From the NCBI RefSeq assembly GCF_022662575.1, contig NZ_JALBFU010000011.1, forward strand, positions 19,034 to 83,033: 64,000 nt of DNA. Reading direction: 5' to 3'. The notes under the pieces were generated by a model. It was not told the origin of the DNA. It was given only the letters and a program-made list of their open reading frames with translations, and did no database searches. This document shows, piece by piece, positions 9,554 to 20,863 of the stretch. Position 1 is the first letter of the stretch. Every line of letters begins with the position of its first letter. Source of the DNA: Luteimonas aquatica (GTDB lineage Bacteria > Pseudomonadota > Gammaproteobacteria > Xanthomonadales > Xanthomonadaceae). The position numbers and the translations under genes were made by a program.

Positions 9554-11103
9554 GGCGCGTCGCCCGGCGCGGCCAGCGCGACCACGCGATAGCCGGCGTT
9601 GCGGTACAGCACCTCGCCGCGCAACGGGCTGGCGGCGGGGACGAGCGCGGCGCCGACGCCGTAGTCGCGAGCCAGCGCCTGGAATCCGGCGTCGGGCAGG
9701 CGCGCGTAGGCGGCATCCAGGGCCTCGGCCACGCCCGCACGGCTGGAGCTGGCCGGCAGCGCGCCGCCGGCGACCGCGCGCAGGCGCTGCAGCCATTGCG
9801 CGCGCCCGGCGCCGCCGTCGGGATTGATCTTGAATTCCACCAGCGTCGAGCGGTTGCTGCAGGCGGTGAAGCCGGTGTGGCCGGGCGGAGAGGCATAGAG
9901 CACGCGCGGCCCCTGCGCGCGCAGCCAGTCGCAGGCCTGCGCCCAGTCGCGCTCGGCCCGCGAGGCGTCGACCACGCGCAGTGAGGGCGGCTCGCCCTTG
10001 CGCACATAGCCGGCCATCGCCCCCAGCGCGAACAGCGCCGCGACGATCCAGGGCCAGCGTTCGCGCCCGTCCGCGCCGGGCAGGCGCGTCGAGAGCAGGG
10101 CGAAGGCGGACAGCACCGGCACGAACACGCTCAGGCGCAGCAGCTGGATGCGCGAGATCCAGCCGGTGCCCAGCAGGTAGTAGTCGGCGTAGTGCAGCGC
10201 GGTGAAGGCCATCAGGATCACCGCCAGCGACAGCAGCGGCGCGAACGCCGCCGCGCGCGCGTCGCCGCGCTTGCGCCAGTGCCGCCACAGCCAGGCGAAC
10301 AGGCCGAGATAGAGCAGCACCGCCGCCACGCGGTTGCCGTGGAACTGGAAATGCTGCGGCATGCGGAAGGCGACGTCCTGCATCGCGCCCATCTGCCGGG
10401 TCAGCCCCTGGCGCGCCAGCGCTGCCAGGTCCAGCAGCGCCGGCGAGGCAATCAGCAGCGCCGCCAGCAGACCGGGCAGCCAGGCCGCCGGGCGCCGCCA
10501 AACGCCTTGCCGCGTCGCCTCGATGAGCATCGCCGCCAGCCAGATGCCGCCGATCTGCAGGTGCACCAGCGCCACCGCGCCGGACAGCGCGAAGGCCAGG
10601 TTCCAGCGTCCGCGCGCCAGCGCGGCGACGGCGAAGACGATGCCGGCGTGGGCGAAGGTCGGCGGCATGATCGGGCCGTTGCCGAGGAAGCGGTTGGCCT
10701 CCACGCCGTGATCGAGGAAGGCGAAGCCGGTGGCCAGCGCCACCGCCAGCAGCAGGCGCCGCCCGCGCGGCAGCGCCAGCGCCGCGCCCAGCGTCCACAG
10801 CGCGGCGAACATCAGCGCGTAGCCGGCGTAGGTCAGCGCGACGAAGGCGCCGGTCTCGCCGAAGGGGCGCGCCAGCGCCGCCACCATCAGCGCGAAGATG
10901 CGATGGTGGTGGGCGCGGATCTCGATGCCGAAATCGCCCGGCAGATAGGCCGGATCGAGCAGGCGCCGCACCACCGGGATCAGCCCGGCGTGGTTCTCGC
11001 GCCCCACCTGGATGCCCTGGTCGAGCGCGATCGCCAGCACGGCGCTGGCGAACACGCAGGCGATGGTCAGCGGCCAGTTCGGGGATTGCGCGGGGCGGAA
11101 CAT
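9550..11103 (-). CDS. Polytopic membrane protein, GT-C-like
   Basis: A 517-aa protein with many hydrophobic segments from about residue 10 to 370 and a soluble C-terminal domain of about 140 residues containing SNRSTLVEFKINPDGG. An early periplasmic-loop motif, IRAHHHRIFALMV, is His-rich. The general shape (multi-pass, then a soluble tail) is that of GT-C transferases and of the DUF6798-type proteins, but I see no diagnostic catalytic motif. It is translationally coupled (ATGA) to the WaaE-like gene downstream. A role in surface glycan assembly is inferred from context. Confidence 0.7.
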   Translation of the reverse strand: MFRPAQSPNWPLTIACVFASAVLAIALDQGIQVGRENHAGLIPVVRRLLDPAYLPGDFGIEIRAHHHRIFALMVAALARPFGETGAFVALTYAGYALMFAALWTLGAALALPRGRRLLLAVALATGFAFLDHGVEANRFLGNGPIMPPTFAHAGIVFAVAALARGRWNLAFALSGAVALVHLQIGGIWLAAMLIEATRQGVWRRPAAWLPGLLAALLIASPALLDLAALARQGLTRQMGAMQDVAFRMPQHFQFHGNRVAAVLLYLGLFAWLWRHWRKRGDARAAAFAPLLSLAVILMAFTALHYADYYLLGTGWISRIQLLRLSVFVPVLSAFALLSTRLPGADGRERWPWIVAALFALGAMAGYVRKGEPPSLRVVDASRAERDWAQACDWLRAQGPRVLYASPPGHTGFTACSNRSTLVEFKINPDGGAGRAQWLQRLRAVAGGALPASSSRAGVAEALDAAYARLPDAGFQALARDYGVGAALVPAASPLRGEVLYRNAGYRVVALAAPGDAP

Positions 11104-11238
11104 CGGGGGCTCGGAACCGGAAGCGGCCGGCGTACTGTAGCGAGAAACGCGCGCGGAAGAGCGGGGCGCACGCGGAAGCGGGGGCCTTGCGCCCGCTTCC
11201 CGCCCCCGTGCGCGCATGCTTGGCTTATCGTGTCGGCC

Positions 11239-12288
11239 ATGTCCGCCTACCTCCTGCTCGCCTCCGAACTGTATTCGCTGCCGGTGCTGCGGCCGGTGGC
11301 CGCCGCGGCGCTGGCGGCCGGGCATCGCGTCGGCTGGCTCTGCGACGCCGCGGTGGCGGCGCGGCTGCGCGCCGACGAGCCGCGCATCGCCAGCCGCGCC
11401 GCGCTGCGCGCCTTCGCCGCCGACGCCACCTTCGCCACCGTGCATCGCATTCCGGCGCAGCTGCCGGGCAAGCAGGTGCAGCTGTTCCACGGCCTGAACA
11501 TCGACAAGCGCAACGACGACGGCCGCGGCCATTTCCGCATTCGCGGCCTGTTCGACCTGTATTGCACCCACGGCCCGGCCACCACGCCGCGCTTCGCCGA
11601 GCAGGCGCGCGCGCACGGCGATTTCGCCGTCGCCGAGACCGGCTGGCCCAAGCTCGATCCGCTGTTCTCGCCCTCTCCGGCCGCCGAGGCGCTGCGCGCG
11701 GCGGCGGCCGGGCGGCCGGTGGCGATGGTGGCCTCCACCTTCACCGAATCGCTGAGCGCGGCGCCGGCGCTGCTCTCGGTCTTGCCGGAGCTCATCGCGC
11801 GCGGCGACCGCTACTGGCTGCTCACCCTGCATCCGAAATGCCCGCCGACGCTGTTCGAGGCCTACCGCGCGCTGGCGGGAACGCACGCCCGCTTCCTCGA
11901 GGCGCCCGACCTGCTGGACATGCTGCGTGCGACCGACGTGCTGGTCTGCGACACCTCCTCGGTGATCGAGGAATGCCTGCTGCTGGACAAGCCCGTGGTC
12001 ACGTTGCGCACGCGCCGGCCGCGCCCGGCCCTGCTCGACGTGCAGGCGCCGGAGGACGTCGATGCGGCCATCGACCTGGCCCTGTCGCGGCCGCCGGCGT
12101 TGATGCGGGCGATCGGCGAGTACATCGCGCAGATCCATCCCGCGCGCGACGGCAAGTCCGCGCAGCGCGTGATCGAGGCGACCGAGCGCCTGCTGGCCGG
12201 CGGCTACGGCCCGCTGCGGCCGCGCCGCCGCGGCTGGTGGCGCCGCTGGCAGGGGCGGGAGACGATGCGGGTGCTGTTGCCGGAATGA
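11239..12288 (+). CDS. CDP-glycerol glycerophosphotransferase-like protein
   Basis: A 349-aa protein resembling the TagB/TagF family, which adds glycerol phosphate from CDP-glycerol to a glycan. The supporting segments are QLFHGLNIDKRNDDG with the following GLFDLYCTHGP, TLHPKCPP, and VCDTSSVIEECLLLDKPVV, matching the conserved H-G, HP and DTSS-x-x-E-E blocks of the family. In Gram-positive bacteria such enzymes make teichoic acid; in Gram-negatives relatives decorate capsule or O-antigen with phosphopolyols. It is transcribed away from the membrane-protein gene, with 135 bp between starts. The substrate is unknown. Confidence 0.75.
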   Translation: MSAYLLLASELYSLPVLRPVAAAALAAGHRVGWLCDAAVAARLRADEPRIASRAALRAFAADATFATVHRIPAQLPGKQVQLFHGLNIDKRNDDGRGHFRIRGLFDLYCTHGPATTPRFAEQARAHGDFAVAETGWPKLDPLFSPSPAAEALRAAAAGRPVAMVASTFTESLSAAPALLSVLPELIARGDRYWLLTLHPKCPPTLFEAYRALAGTHARFLEAPDLLDMLRATDVLVCDTSSVIEECLLLDKPVVTLRTRRPRPALLDVQAPEDVDAAIDLALSRPPALMRAIGEYIAQIHPARDGKSAQRVIEATERLLAGGYGPLRPRRRGWWRRWQGRETMRVLLPE

Positions 12289-12333
12289 GCGGGCCCCGGG
12301 CGCCCGAACCGCATCGTGCCGAGCGCGGCCGCC

Positions 12334-13875
12334 TTACCAGCGCAAGGGGCGGCGGGCGACCTCGCGGTCGAGGCTGACCAGCAGCGCGCGCGCGTCCTCC
12401 ACCGGCAGGTGGCGCAGCCGCAGCGCGGACTTGGTGGGGTCGGTGCCGGCGGTATCGAGCGACAGCGAAGCCATGCCGAGCAGGCGATCGAGCGGCGAGC
12501 GATGCAGCAGCAGCACCTGCAGCTTGTCCAGCTCGGCGAAACGCCAGCGCCGCGACCACCAGCCGCTGCGCACCGCCACCAGGGCATCGTCGACGGCGTA
12601 GCCGGCGCGGCGCGCGTGCTGCCAGGCGACGAAGGTCGCCGGCAGCAGCCATGCCAGTCCCCACAGGCCCAGGGCGCCGTAGCGCCACGACAGCAAGGCC
12701 GTCAGCAGCAGCGCGAGCACGGTTCCCGGCAGCGCCAGTCGCAGCCAGGCGTGCGGATGCAGCGGCCGCCAGCGCGCCGGCGGCCACGCGGCGCCGGGCA
12801 GCACGTGGCGCACCAGCGCGTCGCAGGTCTCCGGCGTGGCCACCGGGGCGATCTCGCGGAAGCTGCGGTCGTCGTGGTGCGAGCCCGAGACGGCGGTGTC
12901 GACCTTCAGCGTGCGCCGCCCGAACAGGCGGTGCAGCACCGTCTCCTGCAGCTGGAAGGCCTGCATGCGCCGGCGCGCGGCGCTGGTGCGCAGGCGCGTC
13001 AGCAGCCCGCGCGTCACCGTCAGCCGCCGGCCCTCCTGTTCGAGCCGGAAGCCGGAGTACTGCAGCAGCGCCAGCAGCACCGACAGCAGCCGCAGCAGCG
13101 CGAAGAACGCCACCGCCAGCAATACCACCACGGTCGCGACCTGGCTGACGCCGAAATGGCCGAAGAAGTAGTCCACCATCCGGCTCCATTGCCGGTTGAT
13201 GTCCTCCGGGAGTTTCAGCCGCAGCTGCGAGACCGCGACCACCGCCGCGCCGAACACCAGCATGCCGCGGTTGGAGATCACGCCCAGGCGCAGCACCTCG
13301 CCCAGCGGCAGCGTCAGCAGCACGCCGTCGCTGCCCGGGCGCAGCCGGTCGAGCGGCGCCGGCGCGGCGGGCGCGCTCGTCGCGGCCGACGCGTCCTGGT
13401 GTCCGCGCCGGCGGATCAGCGTTTCCAGGGCGCTGGCCTCGGCGAGCTTGAGCACGCGCATCTCCGCCTCGGGCTTGTGCCCGCCGGCCGATTCCAGGCG
13501 CACCTCGGCCACGCCGAACAGCCGGTGCAGCAGGGTCTGGTGCAGGGCGACGTTGTGGATGCGCGAAAAGGGGATCTGCCGCAGCGTGCGGTGCAGCAGC
13601 CCGCTGCGGATCAGCACGCTGTCGCCGCTGAGGCGGTAGCTGTAGGTGAGGTAGCGCCACAACGCGGCGGCGGCGATCAGGCAGATCGCCACCACCGACC
13701 ACAGTTCGTTGCGGTCGGTGCGGCCGAAGATCAGGAAGGCCAGCAGCGGCACGATGAAGGTACGCATGTGCTGCAGCATCACGAACAGCCACGACATCGG
13801 ATGCAGGCGATGTTCCTGCGCCAGGGCGTCGGGCATCTCCGGCGGCGGCGCCGCCGCCGGCTCAGGCGTCGTCAT
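12334..13875 (-). CDS. Membrane protein with bacterial PH domains (YdbT-like)
   Basis: A 513-aa protein with several pairs of membrane helices alternating with bacterial pleckstrin-homology (bPH_2) segments, for example the LSGDSVLIRSGLLHRT region followed by RIHNVALHQTLLHRLFG. This is the architecture of YdbT/YvbJ-type proteins, usually encoded with a smaller partner. Its start overlaps the end of the upstream PH gene by 14 bp, so they form an operon. A function in envelope stress or membrane organisation is assumed for the family but not demonstrated here. Confidence 0.82.
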   Translation of the reverse strand: MTTPEPAAAPPPEMPDALAQEHRLHPMSWLFVMLQHMRTFIVPLLAFLIFGRTDRNELWSVVAICLIAAAALWRYLTYSYRLSGDSVLIRSGLLHRTLRQIPFSRIHNVALHQTLLHRLFGVAEVRLESAGGHKPEAEMRVLKLAEASALETLIRRRGHQDASAATSAPAAPAPLDRLRPGSDGVLLTLPLGEVLRLGVISNRGMLVFGAAVVAVSQLRLKLPEDINRQWSRMVDYFFGHFGVSQVATVVVLLAVAFFALLRLLSVLLALLQYSGFRLEQEGRRLTVTRGLLTRLRTSAARRRMQAFQLQETVLHRLFGRRTLKVDTAVSGSHHDDRSFREIAPVATPETCDALVRHVLPGAAWPPARWRPLHPHAWLRLALPGTVLALLLTALLSWRYGALGLWGLAWLLPATFVAWQHARRAGYAVDDALVAVRSGWWSRRWRFAELDKLQVLLLHRSPLDRLLGMASLSLDTAGTDPTKSALRLRHLPVEDARALLVSLDREVARRPLRW

Positions 13876-14383
13876 CGTCGTCGGTCTGGCTGGCCAGCCG
13901 GTCGCGCAGCCGTTCCGCGTCGTGTTCGTCCAGGCCCGAGAGCGAGACCGAGCTGTGCCGGGTGCCCGCGGTATGGATCACCAGCGTGGCCAGGCGGCAG
14001 TAGCGTTCGATCGGGCCGCGCTTGAGATCCAGGTGCTGCACGCGGCTGCCCGGCACGCGCGTTTCCACCTGCCACAGGCGGCCGCGCTGCAGCGCGAAGC
14101 CGTCGGCGTTCAACCGCCAACGCGTGTTGACGTAGCGGCGGTTGCCGTACAGCGCGCCGGCCGCGATCGCCGCCAGCGTGAAGAACAGCGGGAAGTACGC
14201 CAGCAGGTGCAGGCGCGAAAGGCTCATCACGCCGACGCCCAGCAGCGCCGCCGCGCCCAGGCCGAGGGCGGTGCTGAGGATGTAGAGCGCGCGCGCGCGC
14301 GGCGGCAGCGGCTGCCAGTCGTCGTCGTGTCGCGCGGTCGGGGCCATCGCCTGCAGGGAATCGCCGATGTCGGGAGCGTTCAT
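13862..14383 (-). CDS. Small bacterial PH-domain membrane protein (YdbS-like)
   Basis: A 173-aa protein with two adjacent membrane helices at about residues 45-85 and a single bPH_2 domain after them (FALQRGRLWQVETRVPGSRV). It is the small partner of the larger PH protein with which it overlaps by 14 bp; paired small and large genes of this type are common in bacteria. The C-terminus is rich in acidic residues (DDDDDA). No enzymatic motif is visible. Confidence 0.8.
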   Translation of the reverse strand: MNAPDIGDSLQAMAPTARHDDDWQPLPPRARALYILSTALGLGAAALLGVGVMSLSRLHLLAYFPLFFTLAAIAAGALYGNRRYVNTRWRLNADGFALQRGRLWQVETRVPGSRVQHLDLKRGPIERYCRLATLVIHTAGTRHSSVSLSGLDEHDAERLRDRLASQTDDDDDA

Positions 14384-14447
14384 CGCGGACGCGCCGCGTC
14401 GATGCGGCAGCGCGCGCGTCCGCGCCGGGATCGTTCCATGATGCGTG

Positions 14448-15368
14448 TCATCGGTCCAGCTCCAGGTCCCGGTAGGGATTGTCCTCGCCCGTGCCGGGCG
14501 GTCGCAGCGTATAGCGCTTGTAGGTCCATTGGTACTGCGTCGGATCGCGTCGCGCGATCCGTTCGACCTCGCGATTGAGCGCCGCCACGCCCGCGGCCGG
14601 ATCGGGCGAGGCGACCTCGGCCGGCGCGGGATCGAAGCGCAGCGCGAATCCCGGCCCCGTGCCGATGCGCTCGCAGTAACCGAACAGCACCTGCGCGCCG
14701 GTGCGCTCGGCCAGGCGGTTGAGCAGGGTCATGGTCAGCGCCTGCTTGCCGAAGAACGGCGCGAACTCGCCGTCACCGGCCTTGGGCTGCTGGTCGGGCA
14801 GGATGCCGACCACGCCGCCGTCCTTGAGCAGCCTGAACAGCTGGCGGATGCCGGGCCCTTCGGCCCGCACCTGGGTCACGCGTGCCTGGCCGTCGGCGCG
14901 GACGCGGCGCAGGAAGGCCTCGCCGACCGCCGATTCCGGCGGGCGGTACAGGATCGCCAGCGGGCCCTGCGCCGCCAGCCACTGGTTCAGCAGCTCCCAG
15001 TTGCCGTAATGCGGCGCCGCCACGATCAGGCCGCGGCCGGCCGCCACCGCCTCGGCGAAGCGCTCGGCGCCGTGCCGCTCGCGGATCAGCGCCAGATTCT
15101 GCGCGTGCGGCCGCGTCCAGAAGCGCAGCGTCTCCAGGGCTTGGTAGGCGGTGGTGCGCAGGATCGCCTCGCGCAGGCGCAGCCGCTGCGCGGGTGCCAT
15201 CTCGGGGTGGGCCAGCTCCAGGTTGCGCAGCGCCACCCGGCTTTCGCGCGCGTCCAGGCGACGCCACAGGCGCGCGACGACGCCGGCCAGCCCGCGCAGC
15301 CACGGCCACGGCAGGCGGCCGACGGCGCTGGCGAGCAGGTAGAGCAGGGCGGCGATCAGGGACGGCAT
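14448..15368 (-). CDS. Lipid A biosynthesis acyltransferase, LpxL/HtrB family
   Basis: A 306-aa inner-membrane acyltransferase that should add a secondary fatty acid to Kdo2-lipid IVA. It has an N-terminal hydrophobic anchor at about residues 5-35 and the catalytic HX4E motif as His120 and Glu125 in APHYGNWELL, followed by the LPDQQP block near residue 200 that is conserved in the family. It lies just downstream of dtd on the opposite strand and beside the PH-protein pair. Whether it is the LpxL or LpxM equivalent cannot be decided from sequence alone. Confidence 0.9.
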   Translation of the reverse strand: MPSLIAALLYLLASAVGRLPWPWLRGLAGVVARLWRRLDARESRVALRNLELAHPEMAPAQRLRLREAILRTTAYQALETLRFWTRPHAQNLALIRERHGAERFAEAVAAGRGLIVAAPHYGNWELLNQWLAAQGPLAILYRPPESAVGEAFLRRVRADGQARVTQVRAEGPGIRQLFRLLKDGGVVGILPDQQPKAGDGEFAPFFGKQALTMTLLNRLAERTGAQVLFGYCERIGTGPGFALRFDPAPAEVASPDPAAGVAALNREVERIARRDPTQYQWTYKRYTLRPPGTGEDNPYRDLELDR

Positions 15369-15513
15369 CGGGAAAGTCTAGCCGGCCCGGCCCTGCGGCT
15401 CGGCGATCCGCGCGGCGTCCATGCGGTATTTGCGCCGCGCGCCGCGAGGATCGGCATGACAAGCCGCGGCCGAACCGCTAGCTTCCCCGCACACCGTCCC
15501 CGTCCGGCCGCCC

Positions 15514-15966
15514 ATGCTCGTTCTGATCCAACGCGTCGCCTCCGCCAGCGTCGATGTCCAGGGCGAGCGCGTGGGCGCCATCGGCCCGGGGCTGCTGGCG
15601 CTGGTGGGCGTGGAGCCGGGCGACGGCGAGGCGGAGGTCGCGCGGATGAGCGAGCGCCTGCTCGGCTACCGGGCCTTCGCCGACGACGCCGGCCGGATGA
15701 ACCGGTCCCTGGCCGATTGCGGCGGCGGATTGCTGCTGGTCAGCCAGTTCACCCTGGCCGCCGACACCAGCGGCGGCATGCGCCCGGGCTTCAGCACGGC
15801 CGCGGCACCGGCCGAGGCTGAACGGGTTTTCGACCGCCTGGTGGCGATTTGCCGAGAAAAACACGCGCCAGGGGTGGAAACCGGGCGCTTCGGTGCCCAT
15901 ATGACCGTCAGCCTGGTCAATGACGGCCCGGTCACCTTCCTGTTGCGGGCCGGCGGCCGCCCCTAG
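15514..15966 (+). CDS. dtd: D-aminoacyl-tRNA deacylase
   Basis: Removes D-amino acids, and glycine, from mischarged tRNA. The 150-aa protein starts [18 protein letters not shown] and has both active-site motifs of the family: [17 protein letters not shown] (SQxT) and the cis Gly-Pro motif in NDGPVTFLL near the C-terminus. The length is normal. It is transcribed alone, between the divergent acyltransferase gene and rpoD. Confidence 0.96.
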   Translation: MLVLIQRVASASVDVQGERVGAIGPGLLALVGVEPGDGEAEVARMSERLLGYRAFADDAGRMNRSLADCGGGLLLVSQFTLAADTSGGMRPGFSTAAAPAEAERVFDRLVAICREKHAPGVETGRFGAHMTVSLVNDGPVTFLLRAGGRP

Positions 15967-16058
15967 CCGCCCTCCGCGCAGGGCCGGATCGCCGGCACCC
16001 GGGCGCCGCCCGCCAGGGCGACGCACCCATTTCGTCCCCTGCGCCCTCTACAAGGGGG

Positions 16059-16064
16059 TATAAT
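16059..16064 (+). promoter_or_regulatory. Consensus -10 box upstream of rpoD
   Basis: A perfect TATAAT forty bases before the rpoD start codon. A matching -35 is poor (only CCCCTG or TCCCCT at a suitable distance), so the promoter may rely on the -10 element or an activator. Confidence 0.55.
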
Positions 16065-16103
16065 GCAGGGTTCCCTTCTCCCCTATCCCCGGTGGCGCCC
16101 CAC

Positions 16104-17960
<1,857 letters not shown>

Positions 17961-17992
17961 GCCTGCTGCGTCTCCTGCAAAAGGTTGTTCGG

Positions 17993-18016
17993 AAAGGCCC
18001 GCCTCGGCGGGCCTTT
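17993..18016 (+). terminator. Rho-independent terminator after rpoD
   Basis: Eleven-base arms AAAGGCCCGCC and GGCGGGCCTTT around TC, followed by TCC, 33 bases after the rpoD stop. On the minus strand the A-rich arm becomes a T-run, so it can also stop the convergent NTF2-fold gene. Confidence 0.85.
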
Positions 18017-18051
18017 TCCTTGCACGAAGAGTCGCGAGGTGAAGCGTTCGG

Positions 18052-18420
18052 TCAGACGTTGTAGAAGAACTGCTCGCGCACGATCTTGCCGCCACGCACC
18101 TGGTACACGCAGATTTCTTCCATCGGCACGCGGCCCATGCTCTTGTAGGTGGCGTCGATGGACATGGCGACACTGAACCAGTCGCCGGCCACGATCGGCT
18201 CGCCGACGCCGCCGCCGTGGATCTCGACGATGTCCGCGGCCCACTTCTTGCCTTTCTCGCGGATCGCCGCCAGTCCCTTGACGTTGCCGAGCGCGCCCTG
18301 CGGCAGGCCTTCCATCTCGACGCTGACCGCGTCCTCGGCGTACAGCTCGTTCTGGGCTTCCTCGTACTTGCCTTCGCGGCACAGCTCGACCAGGCGCTTG
18401 GCGACTTGCTCGGTGTTCAT
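18052..18420 (-). CDS. NTF2-fold (SnoaL-like) protein
   Basis: A 122-aa protein with the alpha+beta cone pattern of SnoaL/NTF2-like domains: an N-terminal helix with [19 protein letters not shown], then [10 protein letters not shown], a central [13 protein letters not shown], and a C-terminal strand [11 protein letters not shown]. Such domains serve as small hydrolases, isomerases or ligand binders; no catalytic residue can be assigned here. There is no signal peptide. It is separated from the sugar operon upstream by only 43 bp but is probably a distinct unit, ending at the rpoD terminator. Confidence 0.75.
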   Translation of the reverse strand: MNTEQVAKRLVELCREGKYEEAQNELYAEDAVSVEMEGLPQGALGNVKGLAAIREKGKKWAADIVEIHGGGVGEPIVAGDWFSVAMSIDATYKSMGRVPMEEICVYQVRGGKIVREQFFYNV

Positions 18421-18463
18421 GGCGCTCTCCTGACAGGGGAGCGCAGCCTACGCCGGCCCGGTC

Positions 18464-19759
18464 TCAGCCGTTGCGACTGAACGCCCCGGGCGCCTGGCGC
18501 AGCAGCGCCAGCACGTCGTGGCAGGCGCCCATGGTGTGGTAGTCGGTCTTGCCGGCCGGGCTCTTCTCGTCGTCGTACTTGCGGTTCTCGCGGTCGAGGA
18601 TGCGATACCAGGCGCCGTAGCGGTGGTCGACCAGATGCTGCCAGCTGTAGCGCCACAGCTGCTCGTACCAGCCGCGGTAGCGGGCATCGCCGGTGGCCGC
18701 GAACAGCCGCGCGGCGGCGGCCAGGGCCTCGGCCTGCACCCAGAAATACTTGTCGTCGTCGCAGATGTAGGCGGCGCCTTCCACGGTCACGCGTCCGTCG
18801 GCGGACGGCGCGCGCAGCGATTCGAAGGCGAAGCCGTAGACGATGCCGCCGAAGCCCGCGTCCCAGCCGTGCTCGAGCGCGGCGTCGAACAGCGCGCACG
18901 CCCTCGGCAGCAGCCAGCCGGGCGCCTTGCCGGCGCCGCCCAGGTGCGTGTGCAGCAACAGCAGCAGCTTGGACCATTCGACCTGGTGGCCGGGCTGGAA
19001 GCCCCAGGGGCGGAACAGGTGCTTGGGATCGTCGCGGTGGTAGTCCCAGTCCACGTTCCAGTCGCGGTCGTAGTGTTCCCACACCAGGCCGCCGGCCTTG
19101 TCCGCCTGCCGCTGGGTCATGCGCTCGGCCAGGGCCAGCGCGCGTTCGAGGTAGCGCGCCTCGCCGCTGGCCTCGAACGCGGCGATCATCGCCTCGCACA
19201 TGTGCATGTTGGCGTTCTGGCCGCGGTAGTCGGAGAAGCGCCACTGCGCGTCGGCCTCGTCGCGGTACAGGCCGGCCTCGGCGTCCCAGAAGCGCGTTTC
19301 CAGCAGCTGCCAGGTTTCCTCCATCCAGGCCGCGGTGTCGACGCCGGCCTTGCGCGCGGTGGCATAGGCCAGCAGCACGAACGCCACGCCGTAGGCATGG
19401 TTGGTGCGGTCTTCCGGCCGGCCGTCGCGCAGCGTCCAGGCGTAGCCGCCGCCGGCGGGGTCGCGATGCGCCTCGCGCAGGTAGCGCAGGCCGTGCGCCA
19501 CGGCGTCCAGGTAGGCCGGCGCCTGCGGCGAGTCGGGGAACTCGCGCGCGGCCATCGCGTAGTTGAAAACGAAGCGGGTGCTGCTCACCAGGTGGCGGTG
19601 GCTGGCGTCGTAGACGCTGCCGTCGTCGCGGAAATAATGGAAGAAGCCGCCCGCCGGATCGATCGCGCGCGGATGGTAGAAGGCCATGGTGTCGGCGATG
19701 TGCGCGCGCAGGAAGGCGGGCGTGTCGAAATCGGGGACGGGCGTGGCGGGCAGGTTCAT
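18464..19759 (-). CDS. AGE-family sugar isomerase/epimerase, probable mannose isomerase
   Basis: A 431-aa protein of the N-acylglucosamine 2-epimerase fold, an (alpha/alpha)6 barrel. Typical segments are STRFVFNYAMAAREF, HAYGVAFVLLAYATARK, the HMCEAMIAAFEASGE block, and the C-terminal KTDYHTMGACHDVLALLR with a conserved His. Members interconvert mannose and fructose, mannose-6-phosphate forms, or glucose and mannose units of disaccharides. With a fructokinase and a mannosidase nearby, conversion of free D-mannose to D-fructose is the simplest reading. It is the third gene of the operon, 39 bp after the kinase stop. There is no signal peptide, so it is cytoplasmic. Confidence 0.8.
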   Translation of the reverse strand: MNLPATPVPDFDTPAFLRAHIADTMAFYHPRAIDPAGGFFHYFRDDGSVYDASHRHLVSSTRFVFNYAMAAREFPDSPQAPAYLDAVAHGLRYLREAHRDPAGGGYAWTLRDGRPEDRTNHAYGVAFVLLAYATARKAGVDTAAWMEETWQLLETRFWDAEAGLYRDEADAQWRFSDYRGQNANMHMCEAMIAAFEASGEARYLERALALAERMTQRQADKAGGLVWEHYDRDWNVDWDYHRDDPKHLFRPWGFQPGHQVEWSKLLLLLHTHLGGAGKAPGWLLPRACALFDAALEHGWDAGFGGIVYGFAFESLRAPSADGRVTVEGAAYICDDDKYFWVQAEALAAAARLFAATGDARYRGWYEQLWRYSWQHLVDHRYGAWYRILDRENRKYDDEKSPAGKTDYHTMGACHDVLALLRQAPGAFSRNG

Positions 19760-19798
19760 GAGGGTGGCTTGCTGCGGATGGGGATTGGGCGCGTTCGC

Positions 19799-20863
19799 CT
19801 AGCGCGAACCGGTTCTGCGCGAATCGGCCGGGAGCGGGCCGTCCTGCGCGGGATCGTCCTGGCGCGGCCCCGCCTCGATCAGCTCCCGCACCTGCTCGTG
19901 CGTCGGCAGCGCCGCGAAGGCGCCGAAGCGGGTGGTGGTGAGCGCGCCGGCCGCCGCCGCGTAGCGCAGCAGGTCCTCGCGCGTGGACGCGTCGGCGAAA
20001 GCGGCGGCCAGCGTGCCGGCGGCGATGCCTTGCGTGCCCAGCCGATGCAGCAGTCCGGCCACGAACGCATCACCGGCGGCCGTGGTGTCCACCGCGTCGA
20101 CGGCGAACGTGCCGGCGGTGCCGGAAGCCTCGCGCGTCCACCAGCGGATGCGCGCCGGGCCGTCGGTGACGATCAGCACCTGCGTCGCGCCCTCGAACAG
20201 GCGCGCGAGCACGCGTTCCTCGCTGCCGTCCCGCGCCAGGAACGCGAACTCCTCGCGGCTGAGCTTGACCAGGTGCGCCGGCGCCAGCGCGTGCCACAGC
20301 GTCGGCGTCGGATCGACGTCGGCCGGCCACAGCGAAGGCCTGAGGTTCAGATCCATGCTGACCAGTGCGCCGGCGCGCGCGGCCAGCTCCATCCCATGCA
20401 GCGTGGTGCCGGCGATGGCCGGCGCGGTGAGGCTGTTGGAGCAGACGTGGAAGACGGCGGTGTCGGCGAAGGCCTCGGCATCGAAATCCTGCGGCTGGAA
20501 CAGCAGGTCGGCGGCCGGCGGACGGTAGAAATTGAAGCTGCGCTCGCCGTCCAGGCCGAGCGAGACGAAGGCCAGCGCCGTGCGCGCGGCCTCGGTGCGC
20601 CGCACCTGCGCGGTGTCGACGCCGTAGCCCTGGAACTGCCCCAGCAGGAAGTCGCCGAACATGTCGGTGCTGAGCATGCCGATGAAGCGCGACTGCCCGC
20701 CGAGCCTGGCCACGCCCACGGCGACGTTGGCCGGCGCGCCGCCGGCGTATTCGGCGAACTGGCGCGGCTGGCCCGGCGCGGCGGCAGGGCGGGCGAGGAA
20801 ATCGATCAGGGCTTCGCCGAAGCAGGCGACCCAGGTGCGCGCGGCGGTGCGTTGGGCGGACAT
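19799..20863 (-). CDS. PfkB-family sugar kinase, probable fructokinase
   Basis: A 354-aa ribokinase-fold kinase. Both PfkB signatures are visible: GGAPANVAVGVARLGGQ near residue 45 and DTTAAGDAFVAGLL near residue 270, the latter with the catalytic Asp in the anion hole. In context it should phosphorylate the fructose made by the isomerase, giving fructose-6-phosphate for glycolysis. Its ATG shares one base with the TGA of the upstream transporter gene (TGATG), so the two are translationally coupled. Fructokinase rather than another PfkB kinase is inferred from the neighbours. Confidence 0.85.
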   Translation of the reverse strand: MSAQRTAARTWVACFGEALIDFLARPAAAPGQPRQFAEYAGGAPANVAVGVARLGGQSRFIGMLSTDMFGDFLLGQFQGYGVDTAQVRRTEAARTALAFVSLGLDGERSFNFYRPPAADLLFQPQDFDAEAFADTAVFHVCSNSLTAPAIAGTTLHGMELAARAGALVSMDLNLRPSLWPADVDPTPTLWHALAPAHLVKLSREEFAFLARDGSEERVLARLFEGATQVLIVTDGPARIRWWTREASGTAGTFAVDAVDTTAAGDAFVAGLLHRLGTQGIAAGTLAAAFADASTREDLLRYAAAAGALTTTRFGAFAALPTHEQVRELIEAGPRQDDPAQDGPLPADSRRTGSR

